The notes under the pieces are model-generated. The model saw only the letters and a program-made list of their open reading frames with translations. It had not been told where the DNA came from and made no database searches. Positions 10,331-19,799 of a stretch of 64,000 nt of DNA are shown here, one piece after another. Both the position numbers and the translations under genes were made by a program. Where the stretch lies: assembly GCA_963920705.1 (NCBI GenBank), contig OY987226.1:30989686-31053685 (forward strand). The letters run 5' to 3'. Within the stretch, counting starts at the first letter, position 1; the number at the start of each line of letters is the position of its first letter. Source of the stretch: Odiellus spinosus. Lineage: Eukaryota > Arthropoda > Arachnida > Opiliones > Phalangiidae.

Positions 10331-10600
10331 AACTTTCGCGATTTCGGGAAAACTTTCGCGATTTCGGGTGAGCCATCGCCACCTCGAATCAACTCCATGA
10401 CTTTGGGCCAACTCATTTCTGTCTAGTTAGTATAAAAAGGGAAGATAGATTTTGCAAACTAGATTATAACAGCTTTGTCTCTCTTGTGAACTGTATATTG
10501 AGAGCATCCATATGTAAGAAGTGTCAACAAAAACAGTAAACGAAGTAAAACTTAATTTATTCGTCGTAAACGTAAATCAAAATAAAGCTGTTATCATAGC
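10331..10600 (+). promoter_or_regulatory. Possible Pol II core promoter or solo-LTR remnant
   Basis: An about 20-base duplication (AACTTTCGCGATTTCGGG, twice, 10331-10371) lies about 65 bases upstream of a TATA box (TATAAAAAGGGAAG, 10431). AATAAA occurs near 10579, about 150 bases downstream. This TATA-then-AATAAA layout is typical of an LTR. However, no matching second LTR, primer site or target duplication was found. No coding region follows. Confidence 0.25.
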
Positions 10601-11098
10601 TGTGTGCCGGCTCAGCTCGGGTCTAGAGCTCCCCTCGGGCTCAAAACTTTACTTGCAGCTCACATCGGGCTCAAGCAAAATATACATGGTAGATTTCAGT
10701 TCAGCTCGGACTCATTTTATTTTGCAATACAACATATTTTAGTTATGGAATGAGCCCGAGAATAGATAAATAATTATTATCTAACCATACTGTTTATTGG
10801 ATGAGTGATTTAGACCCCTATCATAGCAGACAGAATTGTGTCTATTTCTCAAAAACAAATAGGCTATCTATATCAACACAATACTGTAAATACAGCAGTC
10901 TACTAAAAAAAAAAATAAAACATTGAGGAAATACAATGAAACTTTAGAGTATCATTGAGCCAAGCCACAAAGCCATATTACAGTTTTATTTACACGTAAT
11001 GTAACTCTTGGGAACACAGGTTGCTAATACTGGAAATATGTATACGTAGTCTATAAATTTTCTAACTATATTATTAAGTAATTGCAACTGACGGCAAA
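10601..11098. other. No gene; short CTCGGGCTCA repeats
   Basis: Between about 10610 and 10715 the words CTCGGG/CATCGGGCTCA recur four to five times at 20-35-base intervals. The rest is plain AT-rich sequence. A 73-codon frame crossing the repeats is not credible as a gene. Confidence 0.4.
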
Positions 11099-11149
11099 TC
11101 TAAAATTTTAAATACCAAAGCCAAAAAATTTTAAATACCAAAGCCAAAA
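11099..11149. repeat. Tandem duplication of a 24-bp unit
   Basis: AAATTTTAAATACCAAAGCC plus AAAA occurs twice back to back. Confidence 0.8.
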
Positions 11150-11426
11150 AAGTACGAATTTATTTTTATGATTCATGGAAACGAAAATATCGTAATTTTT
11201 GCTTTGTCTTTTCCATGGAAAAACTACTACATGCAAGTACAATATAGTACCCTATCCCTCCCCTTTAGGTTAAAAGTCTTATTTTGTGAAATTACTCCTT
11301 TAAAATCGTAAAATAGAGTAGTATCGTTTGAGGGGTAATAAACGTCCCAGGTGTTCTAGCCAATGAAAGGGAATCATTTTGATCAGAATAGGCTATTTGA
11401 AGAAATCTTGAATCAATTCATAATCA

Positions 11427-11480
11427 GGGTTGCCAAAGGTCAGGAAAAACAAGGAAAAGGTCATGGAATTTTAACCCACT
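11427..11480. repeat. Terminal fragment of the hAT-like repeat
   Basis: CAGGGTTGCCAAAGGTCAGG followed by AAAAACAAGGAAAAGGTCA and GGAATTTTAA is the inverted form of the right end of the 5774-5987 element. The other end is not seen. Confidence 0.55.
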
Positions 11481-12410
11481 GAATGTTTAATTTTATCATT
11501 TGGGTAACGGTTTTACCTTGAAGAAAGCATTTGAGTCAGATTGTGAAATCCCCTTTTTATATATTCTCTATTCTTTTGTATAAAATGAGAATGGGGGAGG
11601 GGGCCTTGAAAATAATATGGTCTCTTTTAAGAGTTATTTTAGCAGTATAAGGTCTATTTTCACCTACTTTTCTCACCCATATAATCCCCATTCTCCCCTT
11701 CCCATGGGGGAAAGTAATTCCTTGTCTATTTTTTAGACCATGCGCCCTCACAAAATTATCTCTCTAATAAACGGAATGTGACCTTGCAGCAACTAATGAA
11801 GTTATGATAGAGAGAGTTTTATCGGGGAGGTTTATTTTCGTCAATTTGTCGTTGTGGAATAAGATTTCTCAAATGTCTTTTTGAAGGGCTACATTTTGGA
11901 TTATTTTCTCATGGATAATAAAGGCAATAGCCTGATCTGCCACGCTTTTTATGGTCCTTTTGTAATTTTGGGGTAGGAAAGAGGGGTGGGGTTTAAAATT
12001 GGACATAATGGTTTTGGAACCTTGCATAAAGCAAATTGTAAGTAAGCCAACAAGAACGGTTGGGGGAAGGGCGCTTTTCTGTTTTATCACCGCCCCCACT
12101 GGGCGAAAAGGCACAGGTGGCTTACGGATTTGTAAACATTACCGTCCCTCCCTCAATTGTCTTTGAAGTCATAACAGATCTTATATTTCCCCTCTCCTCC
12201 CAGCCCTTATATGAGGGTTAACAAGGTACTCAGCGCCCTTAAATTATTTTGGACATCCCCAAACCAAAATGAGATCTTTATCATCACTTATCATTTATTT
12301 TAGGCCGTGAACTTCGTGGCGCTATTTTTTGAAATATATCATGTAGAAAAATCCTTAAAATATTTTTCCTTGAAAAATTACTTCCTACAGAAAGTAATTA
12401 TTTCTTTCCT
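11481..12410. other. No feature recognised
   Basis: A region with several runs of G or C (for example near 11590, 11700, 11990 and 12200) and short frames of 60-81 codons on both strands. None shows a recognisable domain or splice context. Confidence 0.45.
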
Positions 12411-12416
12411 GGGAAG

Positions 12417-12450
12417 AATTTTCGGTATTTTCATTGAAAATACCGAAAAT
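12417..12450. repeat. Perfect 16-bp-arm hairpin
   Basis: ATTTTCGGTATTTTCA is followed directly by TGAAAATACCGAAAAT with about one base between the arms. Nearby ORFs are short. It has no run of T that would mark a terminator. Confidence 0.7.
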
Positions 12451-12454
12451 GTTT

Positions 12455-12820
12455 CAACCGCCCAAAGTGTAAAAAATTCAGATTATTGAGATATTCCCCT
12501 GAATTATTAAAAGTACAATTGGGACCGATTTCATTGAAAATTAGTTTTTAAAATATTTTATCAAGGATAAACGTTTAGACTATTTTTGGATTTCGTAACA
12601 AAAACCCTTTAAATCCCCCCTCCCCCAGACAGGCGCATTTCCAAACGGAGTCGGAAATGTAGCCAGGAAAATATCCATGAGAAAATGGGGAAAATATAAA
12701 ACTCCTAAGAGCGATGCAAATAGTTTAGAAGGGGGTAGGGAACCCAATGAATCAGACCAGTAAAGGGGAATGATGATCGCAAGCCCATGTTTCATCCCCA
12801 TTTGCTTTTAGAAATACGTA
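12455..12820. other. No feature recognised
   Basis: AT-rich with a few GC patches just upstream of the minisatellite. Short frames only. Confidence 0.4.
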
Positions 12821-12821
12821 A

Positions 12822-14324
12822 ATGCTGGGCAAAGCGTTCCACGTAAATGTAAGGGCGAAACCTCTAAAGGCAAACCCTCAAAAGTCAAAATTTCTAGGAG
12901 CTGAACTTTTAAGAGCTGAACTTTTAAGAGCCGAACTTTTAAGAGCCGAACTTTTAAGAGCCGAACTTTTAAGAGCCGAACTTTTAAGAGCCGAACTTTT
13001 AAGAGCCGAACTTTTAAGAGCCGAACTTTTAAGAGCCGAACTTTTAAGAGCCGAACTTTTAAGAGCCGAACTTTTAAGAGCCGAACTTTTAAGAGCCGAA
13101 CTTTTAAGAGCCGAACTTTTAAGAGCCGAACTTTTAAGAGCCGAACTTTTAAGAGCCGAACTTTTGAGAGCCGAACTTTTGAGAGCCGAACTTTTGAGAG
13201 CCGAACTTTTGAGAGCCGAACTTTTGAGAGCCGAACTTTTGAGAGCCGAACTTGGGAGAGCCGAACTTGGGAGAGCCGAACTTGGGAGAGCCGAACTTGG
13301 GAGAGCCGAACTTGGGAGAGCGGAACTTGGGAGAGCGGAACTTGGGAGAGCGGAACTTGGGAGAGCGGAACTTGGGAGAGCGGAACTTGGGAAAGCGGAA
13401 CTTGGGAGAGCGGAACTTGGGAGAGCGGAACTTTTGAGAGCTGAACTTTTGAGAGCTGAACTTTTGAGAGCTGAACTTTTGAGAGCTGAACTTTTGAGAG
13501 CTGAACTTTTGAGAGCTGAACTTTTGAGAGTTGAACTTTTGAGAGTTGAACTTTTGAGAGTTGAACTTTTGAGAGTTGAACTTTTGAGAGTTGAACTTTT
13601 GAGAGTTGAACTTTTGAGAGTTGTACTTTTGAGAGTTGAACTTTTGAGAGTTGAACTTTTGAGAGTTGAACTTTTGAGAGTTGAACTTTTGAGAGTTGAA
13701 CTTTTGAGAGTTGAACTTTTGAGAGTTGAACTTTTGAGAGTTGGACTTTTGAGAGTTGAACTTTTGGGAGTTGAACTTTTGAGAGTTGAACTTTTGAGAG
13801 TTGAACTTTTGAGAGTTGAACTTTTGAGAGTTGAACTTTTGAGAGTTGAACTTTTGAGAGTTGAACTTTTGAGAGCTGAACATTTTAGAGCTGAACATTT
13901 TAGAGCTGAACATTTTAGAGCTGAACATTTTAGAGCTGAACATTTTAGAGCTGAACATTTTAGAGCTGAACATTTTAGAGCTGAACATTTTAGAGCTGAA
14001 CATTTTAGAGCTGAACATTTTAGAGCTGAACATTTTAGAGCTGAACTTGTGAGAGCGGAACTTTTGAGAGCGGAACTTTTGAGAGCGGAACTTTTGAGAG
14101 CGGAACTTTTGAGAGCGGAACTTTTGAGAGCTGAACTTTTGAGAGCTGAACTTTTGAGAGCTGAACTTTTGAGAGCTGAACTTTTGAGAGCTGAACTTTT
14201 GAGAGCTGAACTTTTGAGAGCTGTACTTTTGAGAGCTGAACATTTTAGAGCTGAACTTTTTAGAGCTGAACGTTTTAGAGCTGAACTTTTTAGAGCTGAA
14301 CTTTTTAGAGATTTTGCTTTTTAG
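12822..14324 (+). CDS. Long frame through the minisatellite: pentapeptide repeat (AELLR) - doubtful gene
   Basis: An ATG at 12822 opens a 500-codon frame. About 25 non-repetitive residues (MLGKAFHVNVRAK at the start) come first. Then about 94 copies of a five-residue unit follow in zones AELLR, AELGR, VELLR, AEHFR and AELFR, ending FRDFAF and a stop in the right flank. AELLR loosely resembles the A(D/N)LXX repeat of pentapeptide-repeat proteins, with Glu in place of Asp/Asn. The frame enters and leaves through non-repeat sequence, but both flanks are short. A frame of 410 codons is also open on the other strand. A multiple-of-three unit without a stop codon keeps frames open for free, so protein status is unproven. 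No promoter, splice site or signal peptide is evident. Confidence 0.2.
   Translation: MLGKAFHVNVRAKPLKANPQKSKFLGAELLRAELLRAELLRAELLRAELLRAELLRAELLRAELLRAELLRAELLRAELLRAELLRAELLRAELLRAELLRAELLRAELLRAELLRAELLRAELLRAELLRAELLRAELLRAELGRAELGRAELGRAELGRAELGRAELGRAELGRAELGRAELGRAELGKAELGRAELGRAELLRAELLRAELLRAELLRAELLRAELLRAELLRVELLRVELLRVELLRVELLRVELLRVELLRVVLLRVELLRVELLRVELLRVELLRVELLRVELLRVELLRVGLLRVELLGVELLRVELLRVELLRVELLRVELLRVELLRVELLRAEHFRAEHFRAEHFRAEHFRAEHFRAEHFRAEHFRAEHFRAEHFRAEHFRAEHFRAELVRAELLRAELLRAELLRAELLRAELLRAELLRAELLRAELLRAELLRAELLRAELLRAVLLRAEHFRAELFRAERFRAELFRAELFRDFAF
12898..14312. repeat. 15-bp minisatellite, about 94 units, no length variation
   Basis: The unit is GAGCCGAACTTTTAA-like (AGAGC.GAACTTTTG). 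Every unit is exactly 15 bases, so the phase is constant across the whole array. Sequence variants are grouped in zones. From left to right: TTTTAAGAGCC, TTTTGAGAGCC, TTGGGAGAGC, TTTTGAGAGCT, TTTTGAGAGTT (longest, about 25 units), CATTTTAGAGCT (11 units), then TTTTGAGAGC and a mixed edge. This zoning is the mark of local homogenisation. Because 15 is a multiple of three, one frame on each strand stays open. Confidence 0.95.
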
Positions 14325-14625
14325 AAGTTTGCTTTTTTTAGAGGTTATGCCCAAAATAAAATGGAATTGTATGGAAAACAACCAATTTATAAACGAAACT
14401 CCTAAAAGAGCAGAACTTGTATCGCTGTTTTTTTTTATAAGCTCAGCTCTTAGAAGTTTTGCCTGCGTTGTTCCGGGGTTTAGAGTTTCCGAGTCCGTTT
14501 TAACTATTTAGAAATAAAAGATTGGGTAACGAGCTCTAGATTGTAAATTAACTATTTAAGCTCGTCCTAGGAGGCGATATAAAAACTTTTTTAGCTCGCT
14601 AAGCCTCGTCCTACTCACAGAGTTT
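14325..14625. other. No feature recognised
   Basis: Right flank of the minisatellite. It holds a few degenerate fragments resembling the repeat (GCTTTTTAGA) and otherwise plain sequence. Confidence 0.4.
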
Positions 14626-14635
14626 TCATAACAAA

Positions 14636-14945
14636 ATTCCCTGACTTTTCCAGGTTTTCCCTGACCATCTACACCGTTTTTCCCTGACCAATTTAAAGCT
14701 TTAAATTAGAAAAACTCCAAGGTGAGAAAGTATTCATAAAAAAACGTGCTTTTCTCAATAGGGACTTTCCATAAATGTTTTGAAGGCTCTGATCCCCGTA
14801 TAATAAATTTTTACACATATTTATGGAAGCCTCCTTGGTCTAATTGAATCCATACTATGAGATTCCACAATTTTTTTTTCTCCGACTTTTCCCTGACTTT
14901 TTAGACCAATTTTGAAATTCCCTGACTTTTCCAGGTTTTTCAGCT
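14636..14945. repeat. TTCCCTGAC repeat cluster (hAT-like family, degenerate)
   Basis: ATTCCCTGACTTTTCCAGGT then TTTCCCTGACC near 14638 recurs near 14885-14940 as TTTTCCCTGACTTTTTAGAC and ATTCCCTGACTTTTCCAGGT. The family is the one in the 5774-5987 element, but the terminal CAGGGTTG motifs are not found here. Confidence 0.55.
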
Positions 14946-14949
14946 CTGT

Positions 14950-15432
14950 GATATAAATGGATTATTTACCTTTGGAAAAGTAAAGGATCGTACGAAAAAC
15001 TACAATTGGAACGCGTTTCGAGCCTGTTTCATTCTCTCCCTTCCAATAATAATCATTTAATAAAACTTTTTTGTCCCGAGTCGGGAAATTCAGCTACTGT
15101 TCTTTGGAGTTTCCCATCCCTCTGAAACGCTAGATTACCTGGAAAGATTTCACCGAGTAAGATGCGGAAGAGGGGAGCCCTTTTCTCCTTTAACGCTCGC
15201 GTCTCTCGATCCTTCGGCTAATCGTCTCCCAGTTTTTTTACAATCTCTTTCCTTTAATCTAAAAACGAAAAAAAGATTTTGTTAAAACGACGAAATAAAG
15301 ATGTCTCGGTCTCGCAAACTTACCCTTTAAAGCTAGGTTCAAATTAGATTACATTTCGGTGGAGATTTTAATTTATCGCCTCAACTTCTTTGTAAAAGAG
15401 ACGACGGAATTCTTCGCCAGAGAGTCTGATAA
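14950..15432. other. No feature recognised
   Basis: Mixed-composition sequence between the hAT-like cluster and the Harbinger target site. There is no supported gene or array. Confidence 0.5.
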
Positions 15433-15435
15433 TTA

Positions 15436-15482
15436 AGCTTACTACACATTACACCGTTTTGGGAGCGTGCGCGTCGTGGCGC
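15436..15482 (+). repeat. Harbinger left terminal inverted repeat
   Basis: 47 bases, matching the right end 18833-18879 in inverted orientation except at positions 4 and 22. Confidence 0.9.
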
Positions 15483-15497
15483 GGCGCAACGTTTTCC

Positions 15498-15561
15498 AAA
15501 CGCCGTCAAAACGCTCTCAAAATGCTACGCCGTCAAAACGCTCACAAAATGCTACGCCGTC
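15498..15561 (+). repeat. Subterminal tandem repeat inside the Harbinger left end
   Basis: CGCCGTCAAAACGCTCTCAA followed by AATGCTA is repeated about 2.3 times at 27-base spacing (GCCGTC at about 15500, 15527 and 15554). Subterminal repeats of this kind are common transposase or accessory-protein binding sites. That role is inference here. GATGGCGTCAAAACGGC near the right end carries a related GCGTCAAAACG word. Confidence 0.75.
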
Positions 15562-15687
15562 ACCTCGGCGCGAAGGAAACGTCGCGAAACGCCAAAGCTT
15601 AGAATTCCCAGCTTTGGCGGCGTGCGTGTCGTTTTTTTTTTTCTTCGCTTCGTAAAAAAATCCCGACTACACTAGACTGAAATTGAA

Positions 15688-16912
15688 ATAGCGGATTTTG
15701 ACGAAAGACTCATTGAAGCCGTTAGAAGAAGGCCCCAAATTTACGATTTGCGTAGAGCAGATTTCAAAGATTTTAAAAAGAAAGAAGGATTATGGAGAGA
15801 TATTTCCATGGAGCTGTTATCAACAGGTTAGTTATCTTTTGTTTTTAGTATAAACTCATACAAGAGAGCTTATTTTGCGAAGCCTTGACTATTCCTAAAT
15901 ATTGTGCAAATAAAGGGAATTATGCGGTACACACATTCAAGAAATAACCAAGGTTTTCTTTCAATATAACCTAATTCTTAATCAAGTTAAAATACAAATT
16001 TTATTCCCGTAGAGGCCGAGTCAAAAAAAAGGTGGAAAACGATAAGAGATCGTTACACAAGGGAAAAGAAGATGGCAAATTTGCCTACAGGGTCAGAGGC
16101 TATTGCCTCGCAAAAATGGTCCTTGTATTCCCAGTTGAGCTTCTTGAATGATCATATAAAGCACAAAAGGTTATAAACTGGCTTCTGAAATTCTCGAAAA
16201 GTATGTTAACTTTCTTTTCACTTTTCTAGTACCATTTCCAACTACCGAGACGATTCAACTGATGAAAACACGCATTCGGAACTATCTGAAGGTGGAGGTG
16301 ATGTAACTGACAATGAAACATCTGGGGCTTCAGGATTTATAATCCCACCAGATCTAGAACTTAGCTGTGATGGTGAAGAGTTTAATGATGGTCAATCTTC
16401 TGGATTTAAGTAATTTATTGCTTATATTTCTATAATTATAGCAAGGATTTTAGAGGAATTTAACTAATTAATAATTATCTGTTAGGAATATTATGGAAAA
16501 AAGATTAAACACAAAAAACTTATGCTTGATTGCTTGTGACATCTATGATACTTGCTAACTAAACTAAATTCTTTTTCTTTATCTGCTTCCTCTAAAAGCC
16601 TTGTGGATTGTAATAGCCACTTTTCGCATTCAATAAAACTGAAATAATTTCAGATGAAAGCTCGTTGGATGAAAGCAGACCAGTTAAGAGGCAACCAAAT
16701 ACAAAAAGAAAAAAGGAAGATTTAGAACTGGAAATTCTAAAGAATATTGCGGACAGAAAAAAAAATCCAGGCGAATATAAAACCCAGTCATCAGTTGGGC
16801 TATATTGCATGTCATTGGTTTCTCGAATAGAGGCGTTGGAACCGAAAAACAGGGTTTAGCTCGAAAAAAAATTGAAGACATTTTGTTTGAACTAGAATAT
16901 GGTTCTGAATGA
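15688..16912 (+). pseudogene. Harbinger-encoded MADF/BESS DNA-binding protein, spliced, damaged
   Basis: Exon 1 (15688-15826) encodes the first half of a MADF domain: DFDERLIEAVRRRPQIYD, then FKDFKKKEGLWRDI. Exon 2 (16013-16169) gives the second half with the hallmark KKRWKTIRDRYTREKK. Exon 3 starts at 16230 after TTTTCTAG and is acidic and Ser/Thr-rich; its 3' end is uncertain. Exon 4 starts at 16654 after ATTTCAG with basic residues. It ends in a BESS-like motif (LYCMSLVSRIEAL, then KKIEDILFELEYGSE in the adjacent frame). Two lesions are visible. The codon where Met is expected is ATA (15688-15690), with no in-frame ATG after the upstream TAG. A one-base loss in the T-run near 16855 puts TAG in the BESS region. 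By analogy with the Myb-like partners of Harbinger transposases, it would bind element ends and help bring transposase to DNA (inference). Confidence 0.8.
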
Positions 16913-16967
16913 AATTATTTGTCAATTTTAATGCATACTTTAACATCACATCATCTTCATTTTATTG

Positions 16968-18735
16968 TTAAATCATTTTATTGTTAATAAAATTTTTCGA
17001 ACTTAATATTTGAAAATCTTGCCAATATACACTACCAATTTCAGAATTGAAAAAGTTTGTTAGTTTCACACGAATTTGTTCGCTTTGCCTGGTATAATTT
17101 CTACCACTCTGACGACCTAATTTTCTCATGTTAGCTACGTTATCTACACAAGTCTCCAGTCTCCATTCCCCAGGAATGATTTTTCCATCTTGATGTTCCC
17201 TATCTACAAAATTAGGGGGGCAGTATTTATTTTCACATTTAGACTCTTTGTTTAAAACAATTTCCCTGAGGTAGTTATGGAGAACACATATGGCTTTCAC
17301 TACTTCCAATGTGGTTTCTTCCGACGCAATAATGGGTCGAAGAAGGATTCTCCACCTAAAGGATTAATTATACGTGGTTTAAAAATGTTTAAATGTACAA
17401 ATATTATTTATTCCACACCTTGCTGCTAAAATTCCAAACGTGTTCTCCACTATTCGCCTTGCCCGTGATAATCTATAATTGAAAATCTTTTGCTCTTTTG
17501 GTAAATTTGGGCGGTTATAAGGACGCATCAAAAAACTATAGAATTATGATTGATAATTATTGTACAATAACATATACTAATTATATAATATATTATAATT
17601 TACTTGTTGAGTGGAAAGCCACCATCTCCTATGAGCATATGAGGTATGACTTCGTTTGTTCCAGGTAAAGGTGCGGGTGGAGGAATCTCTACTTTGTTAG
17701 CTGTCAGGGCTTTCCAAAACGTAGAATTTGTTAATATTCCTGAATCACTATGGTGTCCGCTATCGCCAATATCCACAGTGACTAGTCTGTATTGAGCGTC
17801 AGAAATAGCCAACAGAACTATGCTGAAGTACTTTTTGTAATTGAAAAAATCACTGCCAGAGTTGTGGGGGGCCTGAAAAACAATCTCAAATTAATCTTTT
17901 TAAGTGTTGCTTGTTTAAGATGGAACTAACACTCAAAACTCGATTGTATATTAGTGAAGGCTAGATATAAGCTCCATGAAACCTTTTTCAACCCGTTTAC
18001 AATGTTCAGATCTACTTTTCAAGCGACTTATTCCATTTTTTGACCAAGAGGTTTTACTTTCACACCTTTTGAAAACGATTAAAAATGGTTTCAAAGAATC
18101 TAGTGTAAAGATAGTGCTATAAAGATTACCTGAATTCGAATGTGTTTACCGTCGATGGCACCCAAAAAATTTGGATACTGCCACTTGTGCCAAAAGTGTT
18201 TACTAATTGAAGAAAACTTGGCAAGAGATGGTTGAGGAAGATATTCGCGCTGTAGCGCATCCCATAGAGCCCTGCATGTTTCTCTGATAATTTGTGAAGT
18301 AGTGGATCTTCCGACTCTCATATTGAATGATACAGTCTGCATGCTATCTCCGGTAGCCAAATATCTATTTCAAACATTAATCAAACTTTGTTATGATGGA
18401 TCTTTTGAATTATATAAGTATACAATATATTTTGGCTCACCTTAACGTTATTGCTAGACGCTCTTTTTCAGAAATAGGTTCACGAAATTGAGTATGAATT
18501 TTCTTGAGCTTAGACTTAGCAGATGATCCATTGTGGCGGGATACATACGAAAATATTGGAAATAAAAATCTTGATTTTCTATTCTAAATTCAATCAGTAA
18601 ATTATTAAATTCCGAAAGCCTTTTTCGCCTTGTTAAGTATGGATGAAGCCACACATTCCTATTTTTGCGCTTTCTGCCTCTTCTAGTTAAAATTATGGCA
18701 AGAGCCAAGTCGTCGTTTTCAGAATACGAATCCAT
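16968..18735 (-). pseudogene. PIF/Harbinger DDE transposase (HARBI1-like nuclease), five exons, one frameshift
   Basis: Minus-strand exons with GT/AG introns: 18735-18441, 18364-18130, 17872-17604, 17535-17419 and 17355-16968. Introns are 65-260 bases, normal for insects. Exon 1 has the family N-terminus (RRGRKRKNRNVWLHPYLTRR, then FQYFRMYPATMDHLLS). Exon 2 has LATGDSMQTVSFNMRVGRST and ends in GAIDGKHIRIQ, with the first catalytic Asp. Exon 3 has VDIGDSGHHSDSG with the second Asp, then PPPAPLPGTNEVIPHMLIGD. Exon 4 has [13 protein letters not shown] with the catalytic Glu, and exon 5 has KAICVLHNYLRE. All exon phases agree and total about 434 residues, a normal length. One net single-base loss near 18515, between DHLLS and the REPIS segment, breaks exon 1. 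The start at 18735 (MDSYSENDD) is preferred because the upstream Met lies close to the inverted repeat. Confidence 0.9.
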
Positions 18736-18832
18736 TTTTGAGCAGAAAGCAGACGCGAAAATGTGAACTCTCATCCCGTTGCGGGGCGCGACGTACCTAC
18801 CATCGACGTTGATGGCGTCAAAACGGCCCGGT

Positions 18833-18879
18833 GCGCCACGACGCGCACGCTCCCAAATCGGTGTAATGTGTAGTAGGCT
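18833..18879 (-). repeat. Harbinger right terminal inverted repeat
   Basis: 47-base inverted copy of 15436-15482 with two mismatches; TTA target copy follows at 18880-18882. Confidence 0.9.
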
Positions 18880-18883
18880 TTAA

Positions 18884-19405
18884 ATAGAACGAATTAAAGA
18901 ATTTCCCTGAAAAATGAGTGACAAGAATGTACTTTCAACTTCTAAAGCGAGCCAATTAATCGGAGATTAAGAGCGATAAAAAAATGTAATTACCTTGAGC
19001 GAGTTTTGATTTCAACTTCTTTACAAATAAATATTTAAAGAACTGGCTCTTTTCAGTCCGCTTCGGACGTTAAAATCTCGCCAAGTTCGTCTCCGCTGAT
19101 TTTGGGCTGGAGCCGTGACATTGTCAAAAATGGCGAAACTTTCTTTCCTTCGTTGGCGACGCTCGATTTTATCTCTTTGGCATTGGAGGAGATTTCCGAT
19201 AACGGCAATCGGCAGAAAAATCGCCGCTACGTAATTCTTGAAAAGTCTAAATAGGGTCGAGAAAAAAACATTACGTTTTGCCTCGACAATTTTTGAAATT
19301 GCCGCCCACGGCCCACCTAAAACATTGTTGCTGCGTTCAGTAACCCTCAATGGGAAAAATCCGGTTTTTAGAAAATAAGTTTCCGTTTAGTACGCAACGT
19401 CAGAA
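18884..19405. other. No feature recognised
   Basis: A 109-codon minus-strand frame (19021-19350) rich in Arg and Lys shows no domain I know. No splice or repeat context supports it. It lies between the Harbinger insertion and the protease end of the gypsy-like remnant, so it could be unrecognised flanking sequence or a distant part of that element. Confidence 0.4.
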
Positions 19406-19410
19406 GTTGT

Positions 19411-19740
19411 TTAACGAATTTTTTGATACGTTGTACAAAGGCGGTTACCTCGTGGAGTCGTGGCAAAGGCGTAAGTAACTATGTCTTTATAATTAATAAT
19501 AGCCTGATGCTGTAGGAAGAAATCATGACCTAAAATAACAGGACAATAGAGATTAGGTACTAATATAAATTCACGAGTAAATAAGATTTTACTCATCCTA
19601 AAATCTAAAATATCCTTCCCTTTAGTTGGTAGAAAGTGTCAATTTGGCATAAAAGCGCGATCATCTAATTCTACTAGATCAGGGGTGTCTAGTGATAAAA
19701 AACTACCATCAGCTCCGTTATCAATCCTAGCAAAAAAATA
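19411..19740 (-). pseudogene. Gypsy-like aspartic protease fragment
   Basis: The minus-strand translation shows the protease start IDNGADGSFLS and, about 55 residues later, PNLYCPVILGHDFFLQHQ, the usual LG(M/H)DFL segment of retroelement proteases. The catalytic triplet normally Asp-Thr/Ser-Gly reads Asp-Asn-Gly. A stop (TAA at about 19648) interrupts the middle. No RT follows. The fragment would have processed the gag-pol precursor in an intact element. Confidence 0.75.
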
Positions 19741-19799
19741 TATGTGAAGGTAATTTCGTAGATGGAAACGAAAGAGGTAAGGCAAAGGATGGTTGATGG

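Larger units (their letters stand above)
15436..18879. mobile_element. Complete PIF/Harbinger DNA transposon (3,444 bp)
   Basis: The inverted ends are 47 bases with two mismatches, starting AGCTTACTACACATTACACC on the left and AGCCTACTACACATTACACC (read inward) on the right. They run to CGTGCGCGTCGTGGCGC. TTA lies directly outside both ends (15433-15435 and 18880-18882). This is the TWA target duplication of the PIF/Harbinger superfamily. Inside are two convergent spliced genes, a MADF/BESS protein (plus) and a DDE transposase (minus), with stops about 55 bases apart. That layout matches autonomous PIF/Harbinger elements, which encode a nuclease and a separate Myb/MADF-type DNA-binding protein. 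Each gene has one apparent frameshift, so the copy is probably recently inactivated, or the assembly has small errors. Confidence 0.93.

Noticed and set aside
13149..14381. 410-codon minus-strand frame opposite the 15-bp minisatellite
   Set aside because: It is open only because the unit length is a multiple of three. It stops exactly where the unit changes from TTTTGAGAG to TTTTAAGAG, so no selection is implied.
15467..15655. 62-codon plus frame over the Harbinger left end
   Set aside because: It covers the inverted end and subterminal tandem repeat; it stops before the MADF gene and has no splice link to it.
19021..19350. 109-codon minus-strand frame rich in Arg
   Set aside because: No recognisable domain and no link in frame to the nearby protease. 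Could be chance.
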